DNA from: Leptospira venezuelensis
GTDB taxonomy: Bacteria > Spirochaetota > Leptospiria > Leptospirales > Leptospiraceae
DNA length: 64,000 nt
Direction: 5' to 3'
Assembly (NCBI RefSeq): GCF_002150035.1
Contig: NZ_NETS01000006.1
Coordinates: forward strand, 248,001-312,000
Shown: in pieces, positions 44,749-54,189 of the stretch
How positions within the stretch are numbered: the stretch's first letter is position 1
Layout of the letters: each line of letters starts with the position of its first letter
Notes under the pieces: generated by a model
What the model was told of the DNA's origin: nothing
The model's database searches: none
Seen by the model: the letters and a program-made list of their open reading frames with translations, nothing else
Program-made: the position numbers and the translations under genes

Positions 44749-44819
44749 AGATGTCCTCCAAAACTATTGAGTTTTTCCGATGCTATACACGATGGTCTGA
44801 AATGGCAAATTAAATGCTA

Positions 44820-44850
44820 TTGACGTGTATGAAATTTTTGCTCCAATAAT
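44820..44850 (+). promoter_or_regulatory. Candidate promoter of the DHFR-like gene
   Basis: TTGACG at 44820-44825 is a good -35 match; AATAAT at 44845-44850 is a moderate -10 at a 19-base spacing. It lies 34 bases before the ATG at 44884 in the divergent gap. Confidence 0.4.
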
Positions 44851-44883
44851 TGTGTCGAAATATATCTTATAAGGATTTATCCC

Positions 44884-45486
44884 ATGAGAAGAATTATCGT
44901 ACTCGAATTTCTCACTCTGGATGGAGTAATACAAGGACCTGGTGGCCCAGAAGAAGATACTAGTGGCGGCTTTAAATACGGGGGATGGCAAGCTCCAATG
45001 TTTGATGACCTTACTGGAACGGTAATGCAAAAACAGATGAACCTTCCATTTGATCTACTGTTAGGTCGTAAGACCTTTGATATTTGGGAACCCTATTGGC
45101 CGAAACATTCTGACTTTTGGCCTCCTGTCATGTCAGCAACTAAGTATGGTGCCTCAAATACGAGGACATCTAGCGAATGGCAGCCTTCCATATTCATAAA
45201 CGGAGATATTGTACAAAAAATTAATATGCTCAAAAAAGAAGAAGGGCCCGATTTGCATGTTTACGGAAGCGCAAATTTAGTCCAAACTCTTATGAAGAAT
45301 GATTTGATAGATGAGTTTTGGCTAAAAATTTATCCGTTAACATTAGGCGAAGGGAAACGATTGTTTGTAGCAGGCACAATACCTGCTATGTTTGAGGTAA
45401 CCGAGAGCCAAGTTTCTTCAAAAGGGGTCATTATCGCAAATTATAAACGTGCAGGAGACGTTAAGACAGGAAGTTTTGAAATTTGA
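44884..45486 (+). CDS. DHFR-like / RibD C-terminal domain protein
   Basis: A 200-residue protein. RRIIVLEFLTLDGVIQGPGG, LLLGRKTFDIW and LHVYGSANLVQTLMKNDLIDEFWLKIYP are the conserved parts of the dihydrofolate reductase-like family (RibD C-terminal), which binds NADPH. The reduced substrate is not known. A second member lies on the opposite strand at 48248. Its stop is four bases before the MarR gene stop. Confidence 0.88.
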   Translation: MRRIIVLEFLTLDGVIQGPGGPEEDTSGGFKYGGWQAPMFDDLTGTVMQKQMNLPFDLLLGRKTFDIWEPYWPKHSDFWPPVMSATKYGASNTRTSSEWQPSIFINGDIVQKINMLKKEEGPDLHVYGSANLVQTLMKNDLIDEFWLKIYPLTLGEGKRLFVAGTIPAMFEVTESQVSSKGVIIANYKRAGDVKTGSFEI

Positions 45487-45490
45487 TTTC

Positions 45491-45907
45491 TTACTTCTTT
45501 AGTTGAGCTAATAACGAAATCAAATTTTTTCTGTCAGCTGCTGACATACCTCGATATAGGCGAGCATTCATCTTTCTTCCGGCGCGAATTATTTTTAAAC
45601 GTGTATTTTTTCCGGACATCGTTAATCGCACCTGAGATTCTCTCGCATCAAGGGATGAGCGTTCCTGAATCGCGAGATTTAAATCGACTAATTTTTGTAC
45701 CAGCGGAGTAACACTCGATTGATCTCTAAAAATCTGTTTTGCTATTTCTTTCATAGATTGTGGGCGATCATTTTTAAGGGTACAAAGAACAGCACCCATC
45801 GCAGGAGTTATACTCGTTAACCCAAAACGCAAATAATCTTTTTTCACTTCATCTAAAATTTGGTCTCGTAATGCAGTAACTAGAACTAACAGTCTATCTT
45901 GTTTCAT
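45491..45907 (-). CDS. MarR-family transcriptional regulator
   Basis: A 138-residue winged helix protein. QSMKEIAKQIFRDQSSVTPLVQKL is the recognition region and ERSSLDARESQVRLT the wing with the MarR Asp-x-Arg. I chose the ATG at 45907, preceded by GGGGGT; an in-frame extension to 45976 has no MarR similarity. Regulates unknown targets, possibly the adjacent DHFR-like or MddA-like genes. Confidence 0.82.
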   Translation of the reverse strand: MKQDRLLVLVTALRDQILDEVKKDYLRFGLTSITPAMGAVLCTLKNDRPQSMKEIAKQIFRDQSSVTPLVQKLVDLNLAIQERSSLDARESQVRLTMSGKNTRLKIIRAGRKMNARLYRGMSAADRKNLISLLAQLKK

Positions 45908-46074
45908 ACTACCCCCGTTCTCCCCTGCCTTCATAATATACTTCCCATAGATACTAAATATTACTTTGAATCCCAAGCAATATTATCAATACACAAAAGA
46001 ATTTCTACAATTTATTATTTACAACAGCGATTCCAACTCTTCTACCTTAACTAAGAATTTTTAAAAAGCTTTGA

Positions 46075-46869
46075 ATGCCAAGCATTTTGGGGGTGAACTT
46101 GTCTAAAGAAAATACATTCAGGCGAATTACTTATTTAATATTCGCGCTGATTTCATATGTAATCTATCTTTTTAGCATAGTAGTTTTTGTATTACGATTA
46201 CTGGATGCTACTCAATTAATGGGACCTTTCGCATTTGAATTTCAAATAGGATCTTCAGAGTCGATTTGTTTAAACATTGGTTTAATAGCGATATTCGGGG
46301 TTCCTCATAGCGTAATGGCCAGGGCGGGTTTCAAAAAATATTGCCAGCGAATAATACCGTTACCAATTGAGAGAAGTTTTTACGTTTTTATAGCAAGTAT
46401 TACTTTGATCGCGCTTTCATGCCTATGGCAGCCGATCTATTCTGAAATTTGGAATATTCAAAATAGTTTCTGGAAGTACGCAGTCCATTCTATTTTCATA
46501 ATAGGATCTCTCTTGGCTGTCGTCTCCACTTTTTTAATAGATCATTTTGAACTTTTTGGATTACGACAGGCCTGGAATTTTTTTGCGAGAACCCAATCAC
46601 GCGCTTCAGAATTTTATATACCATCGCTCTATAAACTAGTCCGACATCCGATGATGCTCGGAATGATCTTAGTACTATGGAGCACTCCATCTATGAATTT
46701 AGGTCATTTAATTCTCTCCCTTGGGATGACAATTTATATTATTATAGGAACATTCTTTGAAGAACGAGATCTGATCCGCAATTTTAGTGATAAGTATCTG
46801 CAGTATAAGCAAGCAGTCCCAATGCTTATACCTTTCTTTATGCTTAAACAAAAGATTACAAAAAATTAA
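46075..46869 (+). CDS. MddA/NnrU-like membrane methyltransferase
   Basis: A 264-residue protein with five or six membrane segments. FGVPHSVMARAGFKKY, LPIERSFYVFIASITLI, IDHFELFGLRQ, LVRHPMMLGMI and TFFEERDLIR are the conserved motifs of the NnrU/MddA group. In MddA the reaction is methylation of methanethiol to dimethyl sulfide with S-adenosylmethionine. The RHPMxLG and EERDL segments are the isoprenylcysteine methyltransferase-like core. The function here is inferred. Followed 15 bases on by a plus-strand gene. Confidence 0.72.
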   Translation: MPSILGVNLSKENTFRRITYLIFALISYVIYLFSIVVFVLRLLDATQLMGPFAFEFQIGSSESICLNIGLIAIFGVPHSVMARAGFKKYCQRIIPLPIERSFYVFIASITLIALSCLWQPIYSEIWNIQNSFWKYAVHSIFIIGSLLAVVSTFLIDHFELFGLRQAWNFFARTQSRASEFYIPSLYKLVRHPMMLGMILVLWSTPSMNLGHLILSLGMTIYIIIGTFFEERDLIRNFSDKYLQYKQAVPMLIPFFMLKQKITKN

Positions 46870-46883
46870 ATCGTAGGAAAAAT

Positions 46884-47648
46884 ATGAAAGTTGATAATAT
46901 TATAATGTCCCAAAGATTTTGTGGCCCACCAAAGACGGGTAACGGCGGTTTTACTGCAGGCATTTTGGTTGAAGCTGCAAAAACAAACAGGGCAGAAATT
47001 CGTTTACTAAACCCAACTCCCGTCGAAAAATCTATTATTCTCGAATCCGAAAATGGACAACGAGCTGCGATCTACGATGACTCAAAAAAAATACTCGCGA
47101 CTCTTCAATCAATCTCAGTAGAAGATTTTCCGAAATATAAATTGCCAGTAGTTCCCGATCTGGAGGAAGCAAAAAGAATCTCAGCCTTTTATCCGGGATT
47201 TACGACTCATCCATTCCCAACCTGCTTTGTGTGCGGTCCTAAGCGAGAGGTAAAGGATGGAATGCGAATCTTTGTCGGACCTGCTCCTGAGCAAATCGGG
47301 TTTGAGAATCTTATGGTAGGATATTGGATGCCAGATGATACAGTCGAGTCGGAGAATGGAATTGTTAGAGATGCAGCGGTTTGGGGGGCTTTGGATTGTC
47401 CAGGTGGTTTTGCAGCTGTATTAGGTGAGCCTCAATTAATTGTACTAAGCAAAATACGCGGCCAGATTTTAGAGCATCCAAAAATTGGAGAAGACTATAT
47501 AGTAATCAGCTGGCGTTTACAAAAGATGTCAAGAGCCTTCAAGGTTATGACAGCTATATTCAAATCTGATTCTAAAAAATTGGCCGCAATCGCGGAGGCA
47601 TTGTGGTTGGCACCGCGAAATTGGGACAGCACGAATCAGCAGTGGTAG
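46884..47648 (+). CDS. Hotdog-like hypothetical protein
   Basis: A 254-residue soluble protein. FPTCFVCGPKREVKDGMRIF and RDAAVWGALDCPGGFAAVLG suggest a thioesterase-like hotdog fold with a Cys-x-x-Cys near residue 115. I recognise the shape but not the family. Its start has AGGAAAAAT directly upstream and it is 15 bases after the MddA-like gene, so both are probably transcribed together. A long inverted repeat follows its stop. Confidence 0.62.
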   Translation: MKVDNIIMSQRFCGPPKTGNGGFTAGILVEAAKTNRAEIRLLNPTPVEKSIILESENGQRAAIYDDSKKILATLQSISVEDFPKYKLPVVPDLEEAKRISAFYPGFTTHPFPTCFVCGPKREVKDGMRIFVGPAPEQIGFENLMVGYWMPDDTVESENGIVRDAAVWGALDCPGGFAAVLGEPQLIVLSKIRGQILEHPKIGEDYIVISWRLQKMSRAFKVMTAIFKSDSKKLAAIAEALWLAPRNWDSTNQQW

Positions 47649-47666
47649 TTAGGAAAGGTTTAATTC

Positions 47667-47714
47667 AAATGGATCTAATCTAAGATTATATTAATTTTTT
47701 GATTAGATCCATTT
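47667..47714 (+). terminator. Perfect inverted repeat after the hotdog-like gene
   Basis: AAATGGATCTAATC (47667-47680) and GATTAGATCCATTT (47701-47714) are exact complements over 14 bases around a 20-base loop ending in TTTTTT. Suited to terminate the plus-strand transcript. Confidence 0.6.
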
Positions 47715-47815
47715 CTTGAAATTGACAAGGCAACGGTGCCGATCGTTAGCATTGATCTTGCAAAAAAATCTGTTGCCGAAGGCTTTATTTACTATTTTAA
47801 AACTTAATTTAGGAT

Positions 47816-48196
47816 TTAGTCATTATTGCTTTTAAGTGGCAGCATACTTAGATACGTACATGGAATTAATCCGCCAAAGCCCCCAATAAATACAGCCAAT
47901 AGGCCAGAGATAAGTCCAATTAATATATAACCTATATGAGTATGCAGACTTTTCTTTTTAAGAATTGTAAATGATAGCAATAAACAGCCTATCACAGCAA
48001 TAAAATTTCCAATCTTGGCACCTAACTGAAAACTCTCTTCGGGTTGGAATATAAAGCCCAGAAAACCGAGGATCCCGATAGTTAATCCGGAGACTAATCC
48101 AGAAGTTATTACGATTACTAATAACCATACAACATAAAATAATAGGGCTTCTTTCCAGTTACGTTGATAAGCGAAATCACTTAAATTTTTAAACAT
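47816..48196 (-). CDS. Hypothetical membrane protein
   Basis: A 126-residue protein with three hydrophobic segments (about residues 18-48, 62-78 and 86-112). No known motif. On the minus strand the DHFR-like gene lies immediately upstream. Downstream (47.73 kb) lies GTTAGC-type sequence similar to the boundary motifs further right. Confidence 0.68.
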   Translation of the reverse strand: MFKNLSDFAYQRNWKEALLFYVVWLLVIVITSGLVSGLTIGILGFLGFIFQPEESFQLGAKIGNFIAVIGCLLLSFTILKKKSLHTHIGYILIGLISGLLAVFIGGFGGLIPCTYLSMLPLKSNND

Positions 48197-48246
48197 TAAT
48201 TTTTCCTATTGATATATTTTTGAGCAGAAAGTTCTGTCAATCGCCA

Positions 48247-48253
48247 GTTAGTG
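48247..48253 (-). other. attC-like R'' half-site overlapping a stop codon
   Basis: Minus-strand CACTAAC; the TAA is the stop codon of the DHFR-like gene (48248-48250). It is followed by TGGCG, compare TGTCG at the other sites. No clear R' half is visible before 48196. Confidence 0.35.
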
Positions 48254-48814
48254 GAGCGTTGTTGTTTCGCTAGTCGGCTCATAATAAAGAATGACTGCAC
48301 CGCAGCTAAACATTTTGGTCCTTATGAGTTTCAGCGTAATTTTTTCGCTAATGTTTTTAAATAATGGCAAACCACTTCCCGCGATAACAGGGTGAACACA
48401 AAGTTGATATTCGTCTATTAAATTAAGTTTCGTCAAAGCCACAATCAAGCTAGGGCTGCATACAAAAGCATCTTTACCCGAATGTTGTTTAAGACCCAAA
48501 ACTTCTTTTTCTAGGTCTTGGCTTGCTAATTTTGCACTTTTCCAATCTACATTCTTTAGTGTACGAGAAAAAACAATCTTCAGAGTATTGTCAATTGCGG
48601 CTGCAAAGTCATCCATTGCTTTATCTCCAGTTGGATTTTCCAGCACAGTTCGCCAAAATTCCATAAGCTGGTAGGTAATCCTACCATATAAAGCGACATC
48701 AGCACTTCTTAATAAATCCGCGTAATGTTTATGTATTTCTTCATCAGCAATACCTGAGGTATGGTCACAAAACCCATCAATCGTCATATTGATTGCCGCA
48801 ATTAATTTTCTCAT
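48248..48814 (-). CDS. DHFR-like / RibD C-terminal domain protein
   Basis: A 188-residue protein of the same family as 44884. RKLIAAINMTIDGFCDHTSG, VALYGRITYQLMEFW and NLIDEYQLCVHPVIAGSGLPLF are the family motifs. The substrate is unknown. The stop codon lies inside a CACTAAC core motif, as expected for an integron cassette gene. Confidence 0.88.
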   Translation of the reverse strand: MRKLIAAINMTIDGFCDHTSGIADEEIHKHYADLLRSADVALYGRITYQLMEFWRTVLENPTGDKAMDDFAAAIDNTLKIVFSRTLKNVDWKSAKLASQDLEKEVLGLKQHSGKDAFVCSPSLIVALTKLNLIDEYQLCVHPVIAGSGLPLFKNISEKITLKLIRTKMFSCGAVILYYEPTSETTTLH

Positions 48815-49064
48815 ACGATTCCTTTTATTTTCGTTTTTGGATTACTGATTGTTCTCTTACAGTCTTTACAAATCATCGGACAAGCAATCACAAACTTGCA
48901 AGGGCAATACGGTGATCAAACTGCAGTTGTTCGCCGCTTTGCGGAAATACCAACAATGAGCGACGTGCAATTGAATTTCATAAGATAGATATTGTTGCTT
49001 CTATTTCAATCATAGAAAATTCCAATAACTAACAGGAATTTGGCAGGAACATTGCTGAGTATTT

Positions 49065-49550
49065 TTACTTTAACTCTGAGAGTATTAGCTTCTTCTGCTT
49101 GAAAGTGTTCATTATTGCTTTTCTGCTTATTGCAGGGTCGCTATTATGAATAAGGTCAAAATACTCAGTCGGAACCACTTGCCAAGATAACCCATACTTG
49201 TCTTTACACCAACCACAAGGTCCCTCCTCACCGCCGTTAGCTGTTAAGGCATCCCAATAGTAGTCGACTTCTGCTTGGTCTTTGCAATTAATAACAAGAG
49301 ATATTGCTTCATTAAATTTAAATAATGGCCCAGCGGCTAATATACTAAACTCAACACCTGCTAATTCCATTACAGCCGTGTCGAATTCTCCAGATAAATC
49401 ATCTGAGTCGGGGTTGCCGTCTTTAGGTATTTCGGTAAATAAGCGATAGTCTTTCAGTTTACCATCTTTAAATATCGACAGATAGTATTCAGCCACAGCT
49501 TTTGCGTCTTTTTCTACCCACAAACAAGGAGTGATTTTTTGTTGTATCAT
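49065..49550 (-). CDS. PhnB-like VOC-family protein
   Basis: A 161-residue one-domain protein. IQQKITPCLWVEKDAKAVAEYY, FSILAAGPLFKFNEAISLVI and GPCGWCKDKYGLSWQVVPTEYF match the PhnB / 3-demethylubiquinone methyltransferase-like VOC branch. Enzymatic role unknown. It is a second, distinct VOC protein in this region. Confidence 0.88.
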   Translation of the reverse strand: MIQQKITPCLWVEKDAKAVAEYYLSIFKDGKLKDYRLFTEIPKDGNPDSDDLSGEFDTAVMELAGVEFSILAAGPLFKFNEAISLVINCKDQAEVDYYWDALTANGGEEGPCGWCKDKYGLSWQVVPTEYFDLIHNSDPAISRKAIMNTFKQKKLILSELK

Positions 49551-49905
49551 ATTTCTTCCAGGTTCTATTTCATTCGGTCTTTGATTTAATGCCTAACCAT
49601 AAAAAATAGAAACAATTTTTCATTCTTTCTTGTTTGCAATGTTCTAATTCCGGACGGGGGAAATTGTACTTAACAATCTCCTATTAAACAACTTAATCCA
49701 TGCTGATTTTTTGAATTTGCTTCCCCATCTAATCGAATGTATTGAAGAACTACCTCTTCAGTTGGGGAAAAAGCATAAGACACCTTTAGGTTCCACAAAT
49801 TTGAGGCGGCTAGTCGCCATAAAACAAATAAGAATGATCAACGATTTCATGAGGCTATGTGAAATTATCGACAATAAGGCTCGGCTTATATTTTATAATT
49901 AAGGA
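49551..49905. other. Intergenic region with half-site
   Basis: A 355-base gap. GCCTAAC at 49591-49597 (minus GTTAGGC, R'-type) lies 41 bases before the VOC start at 49550, as in other cassettes. A plus-strand frame of 63 codons (49711-49902) has no recognisable domain and is not called. Confidence 0.4.
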
Positions 49906-50748
49906 TTAAATATTTTTTGAAATTTCTTCTAAACGACGCTTGTCCCTTTCTGATAAACTTTCCTGGCCATTTTTGTGTACCTTATCTAGTATTTCATCCA
50001 GATCCAATACAATGGCTTCTTTCTTTTCTGCAATCCTACGTTCTTTAATATTTTTTACCATCCGAACAATATCAAAGCCATTAAAACCTTTTTTATATAA
50101 ATAATGCCCAATTAATAAAATATTAAATGAAATTAATCCTAAAGCTAGTAAGTATCTTTGTTTCACAGTTGCATAACTAATAAAAGTGATCAGTATAATA
50201 CCGACTATCGCGCCGCCCAAATGAGCATCATGACCGATATTCCCTTTTTTTATTTGCATACCGATATAGGATATAGCAAGGAAGAGATAGGCATATATCC
50301 AGTCCGGTATTTCAATTGGTAGTGGTATATGAAAAACAAGTGAGAAAGGTGAAGAGGACAAAATGCATGCAAAAATTAATCCTGAAATCCCTCCAGAAGC
50401 CCCCACTGCTCGGTAATCCGGATTTCTCTGATTATTCAACAATCCGAATATTGATCCGCCAAATACTGAGCCGAAATAAATCAGGAGAAGTTTTACAAAC
50501 CCTTGTTCTTTTTCAAAATCGAATGCGAAAAGTGCAAAAGAAGCCATATTAAAAATTAAATGAGGCCAATCTGCGTGAATAAAAGCCGAGCTTATAACTC
50601 TATAATACTGCTTACGAAAAAATACCCCTTCAGTACTGAGAAGATATTTATCTAAGAAACTGCTTGCTGCAATACCCTTGTAAGACCAATAGAGAGTGGT
50701 TACAAAAATCAAAATAGAGAAAACTGGTATTTTTTCGTGCATATTCAT
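49906..50748 (-). CDS. Rhomboid-family intramembrane serine protease
   Basis: A 280-residue protein with six or more membrane segments. The catalytic Ser is in GASGG (S118) and the His in GHDAHLGGA (H176). HADWPHLIFNMASF carries the conserved His and Asn of the active-site region. A C-terminal cytoplasmic tail (about 225-280) is charged. Expected to cleave membrane proteins within the bilayer. Protease cargo of this kind is uncommon in integrons. Confidence 0.88.
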   Translation of the reverse strand: MNMHEKIPVFSILIFVTTLYWSYKGIAASSFLDKYLLSTEGVFFRKQYYRVISSAFIHADWPHLIFNMASFALFAFDFEKEQGFVKLLLIYFGSVFGGSIFGLLNNQRNPDYRAVGASGGISGLIFACILSSSPFSLVFHIPLPIEIPDWIYAYLFLAISYIGMQIKKGNIGHDAHLGGAIVGIILITFISYATVKQRYLLALGLISFNILLIGHYLYKKGFNGFDIVRMVKNIKERRIAEKKEAIVLDLDEILDKVHKNGQESLSERDKRRLEEISKNI

Positions 50749-51184
50749 CTTATATCTTAAATAAACTCTTATTAGGTATTCTATTTCTTATATCCAATTA
50801 AAGGAAATAACAGACAATTTATAAAATGTCGGGCGACCAGCACTGCTTAAGAGTTTTTCAAGAATTGCGTTACTGCCGTTAGCTGATATTTGACAATTCA
50901 ATAGTTAATCAATTATATTCAAGCTTTCTGTCTCTACTAAATATCTGCCACTGTTTACAGGTAAATGAAATGTCACCAAATAATATTTTAGTATTTTCAA
51001 GTCCTGAAAAAACGGTGATTAAGCTCAATAAACTGAAGTCAGATATTCATCATATAAAGTTATCTTAATATGTATGATATTTTTCTCCATAAGGCGTTTC
51101 AGTTTTTTAAATGAATTTATCGTTTTTATCTTTTCTTGCTAAATGTTCACACTATGTCCAACTCTTGGTGCGATCTTTAGTCTA
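50749..51184. other. Intergenic region with attC-like element
   Basis: A 436-base gap without a convincing coding sequence. An attC-like element is at about 50828-50884. The remainder (50890-51184) is A+T-rich with no visible structure. It may hold a non-coding or degraded cassette. Confidence 0.4.
50828..50884 (-). other. Possible attC site
   Basis: GTTAGCT (50878-50884; minus AGCTAAC, R''-type) and GTCGGGCGAC (50828-50837) flank about 57 bases with partial dyad symmetry. The R' half lacks a GTT core, so the site is uncertain. Confidence 0.35.
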
Positions 51185-51730
51185 TTAAAATAATATCTCA
51201 CCATCAAGAGAAAATCGATATAGACGATCATCCCAGCACTTAGCGTAAATTATATTATCTTCTATTTTAAAAACATCAGTCCCATCGCAGGTTGTAAATA
51301 TATCACTACCCGAATGCTGCCAAATAATTTTCCCAGTAATATCGATCCGAGTAATTTCCAATTCTCCATGAACAATAAATCCATCTGAAATTTCGTAAAT
51401 CCCAAAGCAGCTTGCACCATCCACTTGCGACCGCCATTGTAATTCAAGGTTTGGGATTGTTAAAGAGAAGACTGAGTCCCCCAGACACAAATACAATAGA
51501 TCATTTTTGACCAAATAACATTTCTCATGCAATCCGGAGATCCCTGAATTTGCTAAGAGTGTACTATAACTAGAGGAAAATATTCCGAATTTAGTCGAAG
51601 CAATGTCATGATTCACGTCAATAATTCGATTGTATGAATACAAATTATCGACTGAAGCGATTCCAAAAGTAGAATCATTAATGATTTTTATCTTCCCTCG
51701 CTTAGTTTGTATTTCGAGTTCTTCTATCAT
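51185..51730 (-). CDS. Hypothetical beta-propeller-like protein
   Basis: A 181-residue protein with repeated short beta strands and turn motifs such as YLCLGDSVFSLTIPNLELQW and DRLYRFSLDGEILF, reminiscent of PQQ or WD-type propeller blades but only two or three blades long. No signal peptide. It may be a fragment of a longer propeller or a stand-alone binding module. Not recognised. Confidence 0.6.
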   Translation of the reverse strand: MIEELEIQTKRGKIKIINDSTFGIASVDNLYSYNRIIDVNHDIASTKFGIFSSSYSTLLANSGISGLHEKCYLVKNDLLYLCLGDSVFSLTIPNLELQWRSQVDGASCFGIYEISDGFIVHGELEITRIDITGKIIWQHSGSDIFTTCDGTDVFKIEDNIIYAKCWDDRLYRFSLDGEILF

Positions 51731-51909
51731 ACATTTCGATCAAATATTTTATTCTTAAATAATTCAGTATATCTTGTTAGTAAGAAATTTGGCTTTTTTA
51801 ATTTATTGATGAATGGATTACTACGTTTTAACGTAAAATTCACGATATCAAGAGTTAGTCAACACTCGTGCAAACAATCTTAGCGATAAAGAAGCATGAA
51901 CGTTTTACT

Positions 51910-52707
51910 CTAATTTGTATTTTTCTTATCCAACAAAAAGAGCTGTTCGATTTCTTTTTTATCTATTATCTCTACACCGATTGATGGACGACGAATATCT
52001 ACTCTTAGTACAGCCTCCCGATCTAAAGCTTCACTAAACTGTCCGTCTTTATTGCTATCATATAAGACAGTTATGAAAAGAGTGTTTGATTCAAGAGAAT
52101 ATTCAAAGCTTGTAAAACTTGAATCCAGCGGTATTAACCTAATGTATTTTTTATTAAGGTCAGTTAAGAATAAATCGTCGCGATTCTCAAACTTCTTATC
52201 TTTAGACGACTCAATCTGAATCAAAGAAAAATTCACTTTCTCTGGATTATCATTCTCGTATTTGGTTTTTAACTGGTGGTTAGATAAATAAACCGCTTTA
52301 ACAAACTCTCCCCCATTTTCAAGAAATCTACAGCTATTCGTCTTGAGTTTGCAGACCTTTATATATTTTGAGTCAATTTCGACTTTGGTAAAGTAATTAT
52401 CATATGCGTATGTAGGTATTTCAAGTAGCGAGTTACTGGGATTTCGATCAGAACTACTACCAAACCCGCTATCATATGATGGCGATTTGATCCCAAAAAC
52501 TATAAGATATTCCCCTGAATGCTCAAGTACTAAAGGTTTACTATAAGTGAATACACTCTGGGTCGAGTGATTAGATACTTCATGAATGATTTTAATATCC
52601 GACTCGTTTCGCAAAAATCGACCTTTGTTTTGTGTAAACACCATACAGTTAATATTTACCAAGATTCCAAAAATCGAGAAAATTCTATAAGCCATAAAGT
52701 GATTCAT
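51910..52707 (-). CDS. Hypothetical exported protein with EF-hand-like loop
   Basis: A 265-residue protein. I chose the ATG at 52707, preceded by GGAGGG, over the in-frame 52737. An N-terminal hydrophobic stretch (YRIFSIFGILVNINCMVF) is a likely signal peptide. DSNKDGQFSE near residue 220 resembles a calcium-binding loop. Mostly beta-rich otherwise. No family recognised. Confidence 0.65.
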   Translation of the reverse strand: MNHFMAYRIFSIFGILVNINCMVFTQNKGRFLRNESDIKIIHEVSNHSTQSVFTYSKPLVLEHSGEYLIVFGIKSPSYDSGFGSSSDRNPSNSLLEIPTYAYDNYFTKVEIDSKYIKVCKLKTNSCRFLENGGEFVKAVYLSNHQLKTKYENDNPEKVNFSLIQIESSKDKKFENRDDLFLTDLNKKYIRLIPLDSSFTSFEYSLESNTLFITVLYDSNKDGQFSEALDREAVLRVDIRRPSIGVEIIDKKEIEQLFLLDKKNTN

Positions 52708-52800
52708 TATTGGCAAACCCTCCATTCTATATCTCAAAGAATAAACTTAAAAGTATCGTCTACCATCTAAGGTGGACCAAAATTGCGATGGAACGAGTTT

Positions 52801-52839
52801 GCCTAAGCGAGTGTTGTGACAGAAGCGAATATGTTAAGC
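52801..52839 (-). other. Possible short attC-like site
   Basis: GCCTAAG (52801-52807) and GTTAAGC (52833-52839) flank 25 bases; an outer CGCTTCG/CGAAGCG pair is close by. The site lies between the minus-strand membrane-protein gene (stop 52868) and the next start. Short for an attC site. Confidence 0.4.
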
Positions 52840-52867
52840 ACGCTTCGATACCACAGTATATTCCCAA

Positions 52868-53356
52868 TCAATAATAGCTACGATTATAAACAATCACCGC
52901 ATGAGATATATGAAATCCGCTGAACAATATACTTGGCACTAATAAATGCCACTTGGAATAGAGAATATTGAAATAATATTTATTCGCAATAAAAGAAATT
53001 CCTATCAACCAAATTATCGGAGTATAAGCAGGTGCAATGAATCCAATTAAGCTCAAACTCCAGTTACCACTTGGAAGAAAAATAAGGATAACCCAGGATA
53101 AGTAATACAAACAGCTGCCAATTCCATATGTTATTAAGCCGATTTTGACTTTATCAAATGCCAAATCGTATTTCAAAAAAAGTGGTAAGATAAAAATTAT
53201 GGTGCGAAAAATATTCTCTCCAAACAACACATATACTGGAATATTATTATTGAATTCGGAAGGTTGATATGCTGCTGGTAATTTCTCCATAAGTAGCACA
53301 TTCCATATCAAAATAGGAATTAACAGTATATAGCAGTTGGTTAGGATTAAACGCAT
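52868..53356 (-). CDS. Hypothetical membrane protein
   Basis: A 162-residue protein with five hydrophobic segments. The C-terminal SILFSGFHISHAVIVYN includes two His on a helix, as in the last helices of CPBP-type proteases, but the EExxxR motif is missing. No function proposed. Confidence 0.68.
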   Translation of the reverse strand: MRLILTNCYILLIPILIWNVLLMEKLPAAYQPSEFNNNIPVYVLFGENIFRTIIFILPLFLKYDLAFDKVKIGLITYGIGSCLYYLSWVILIFLPSGNWSLSLIGFIAPAYTPIIWLIGISFIANKYYFNILYSKWHLLVPSILFSGFHISHAVIVYNRSYY

Positions 53357-53390
53357 AAGAACATTCAGTCAGTATAAGTTTTGAATTTCA

Positions 53391-54152
53391 TTATTTTCGG
53401 TTATGAGCGGCTGTCTGCAAATCATCAATAAGGAAGTAATTGTTTACTTCTTTAACTTCACTGCCCATATCAGTATCCTGGGTCGGAGTTCCGGTAAAAA
53501 ACATAACGGGAACTAACTTTGATTTTAAAACTTTGTGCGGAATTTCATCTGTATTTTCTTCAATAATATGATGCTTTATAGTTGCATTTATTAGAATTTC
53601 ATTACCTTTCCTCGAAATTATTATATCACTAATATCCCACGGGTAACCCCAATAAAGATTTTTTTTCTTTTTAATGACGGGATTAACATTAAATAGAATT
53701 TTATGCTTCATGGTTTTGGTATTTAAACAAGCGAGTTTATAATCGCTATAGTCTTCATCCCCATCGAATTCGAATATGTAGATTAGGTTCTCTTTCTGAA
53801 GATCCAAATACCAGAAATAATGAAATCCGTCTAACAATTCCGGATCAATAAAGCAGAAATCTAACCTATTCTCCAAATTATAATAGCATACACTTTTATT
53901 ATCCTTATTCAAAGCCTTCCTAACTAGAAAGATATTTCGAAATCTTTCAAGATTGAAAGAATAGACTACGACCTTTCGTCCATATCTCTTATAAATTTCT
54001 TCAGGTATTTTCTCAACTAAAACAGCCGATTGCAAATTAGAAAACTTTCTATCCCCGGATCCAAATATTTTACTCTCTCCTGCATATAAATAGATACTTA
54101 GCAGGAGGTAAATGGTCACACTTAAAAAGACGAGATGGTTTAGTTTACCCAT
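53391..54152 (-). CDS. Hypothetical exported protein
   Basis: A 253-residue protein. The ATG at 54152 is preceded by GAGGA at nine bases and starts a good signal peptide (MGKLNHLVFLSVTIYLLL). A TTG-based start at 54188 would lie next to the R' core and is less likely. The mature part is beta-rich and charged. Not recognised. Confidence 0.68.
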   Translation of the reverse strand: MGKLNHLVFLSVTIYLLLSIYLYAGESKIFGSGDRKFSNLQSAVLVEKIPEEIYKRYGRKVVVYSFNLERFRNIFLVRKALNKDNKSVCYYNLENRLDFCFIDPELLDGFHYFWYLDLQKENLIYIFEFDGDEDYSDYKLACLNTKTMKHKILFNVNPVIKKKKNLYWGYPWDISDIIISRKGNEILINATIKHHIIEENTDEIPHKVLKSKLVPVMFFTGTPTQDTDMGSEVKEVNNYFLIDDLQTAAHNRK

Positions 54153-54189
54153 AATTAGAATATCCTCGGAGTTTCGCCAAATGGACAAA

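Noticed and set aside
49711..49902. 63-codon plus-strand frame
   Set aside because: No recognisable motif and no ribosome site; may be an inert part of a cassette, but not enough support.
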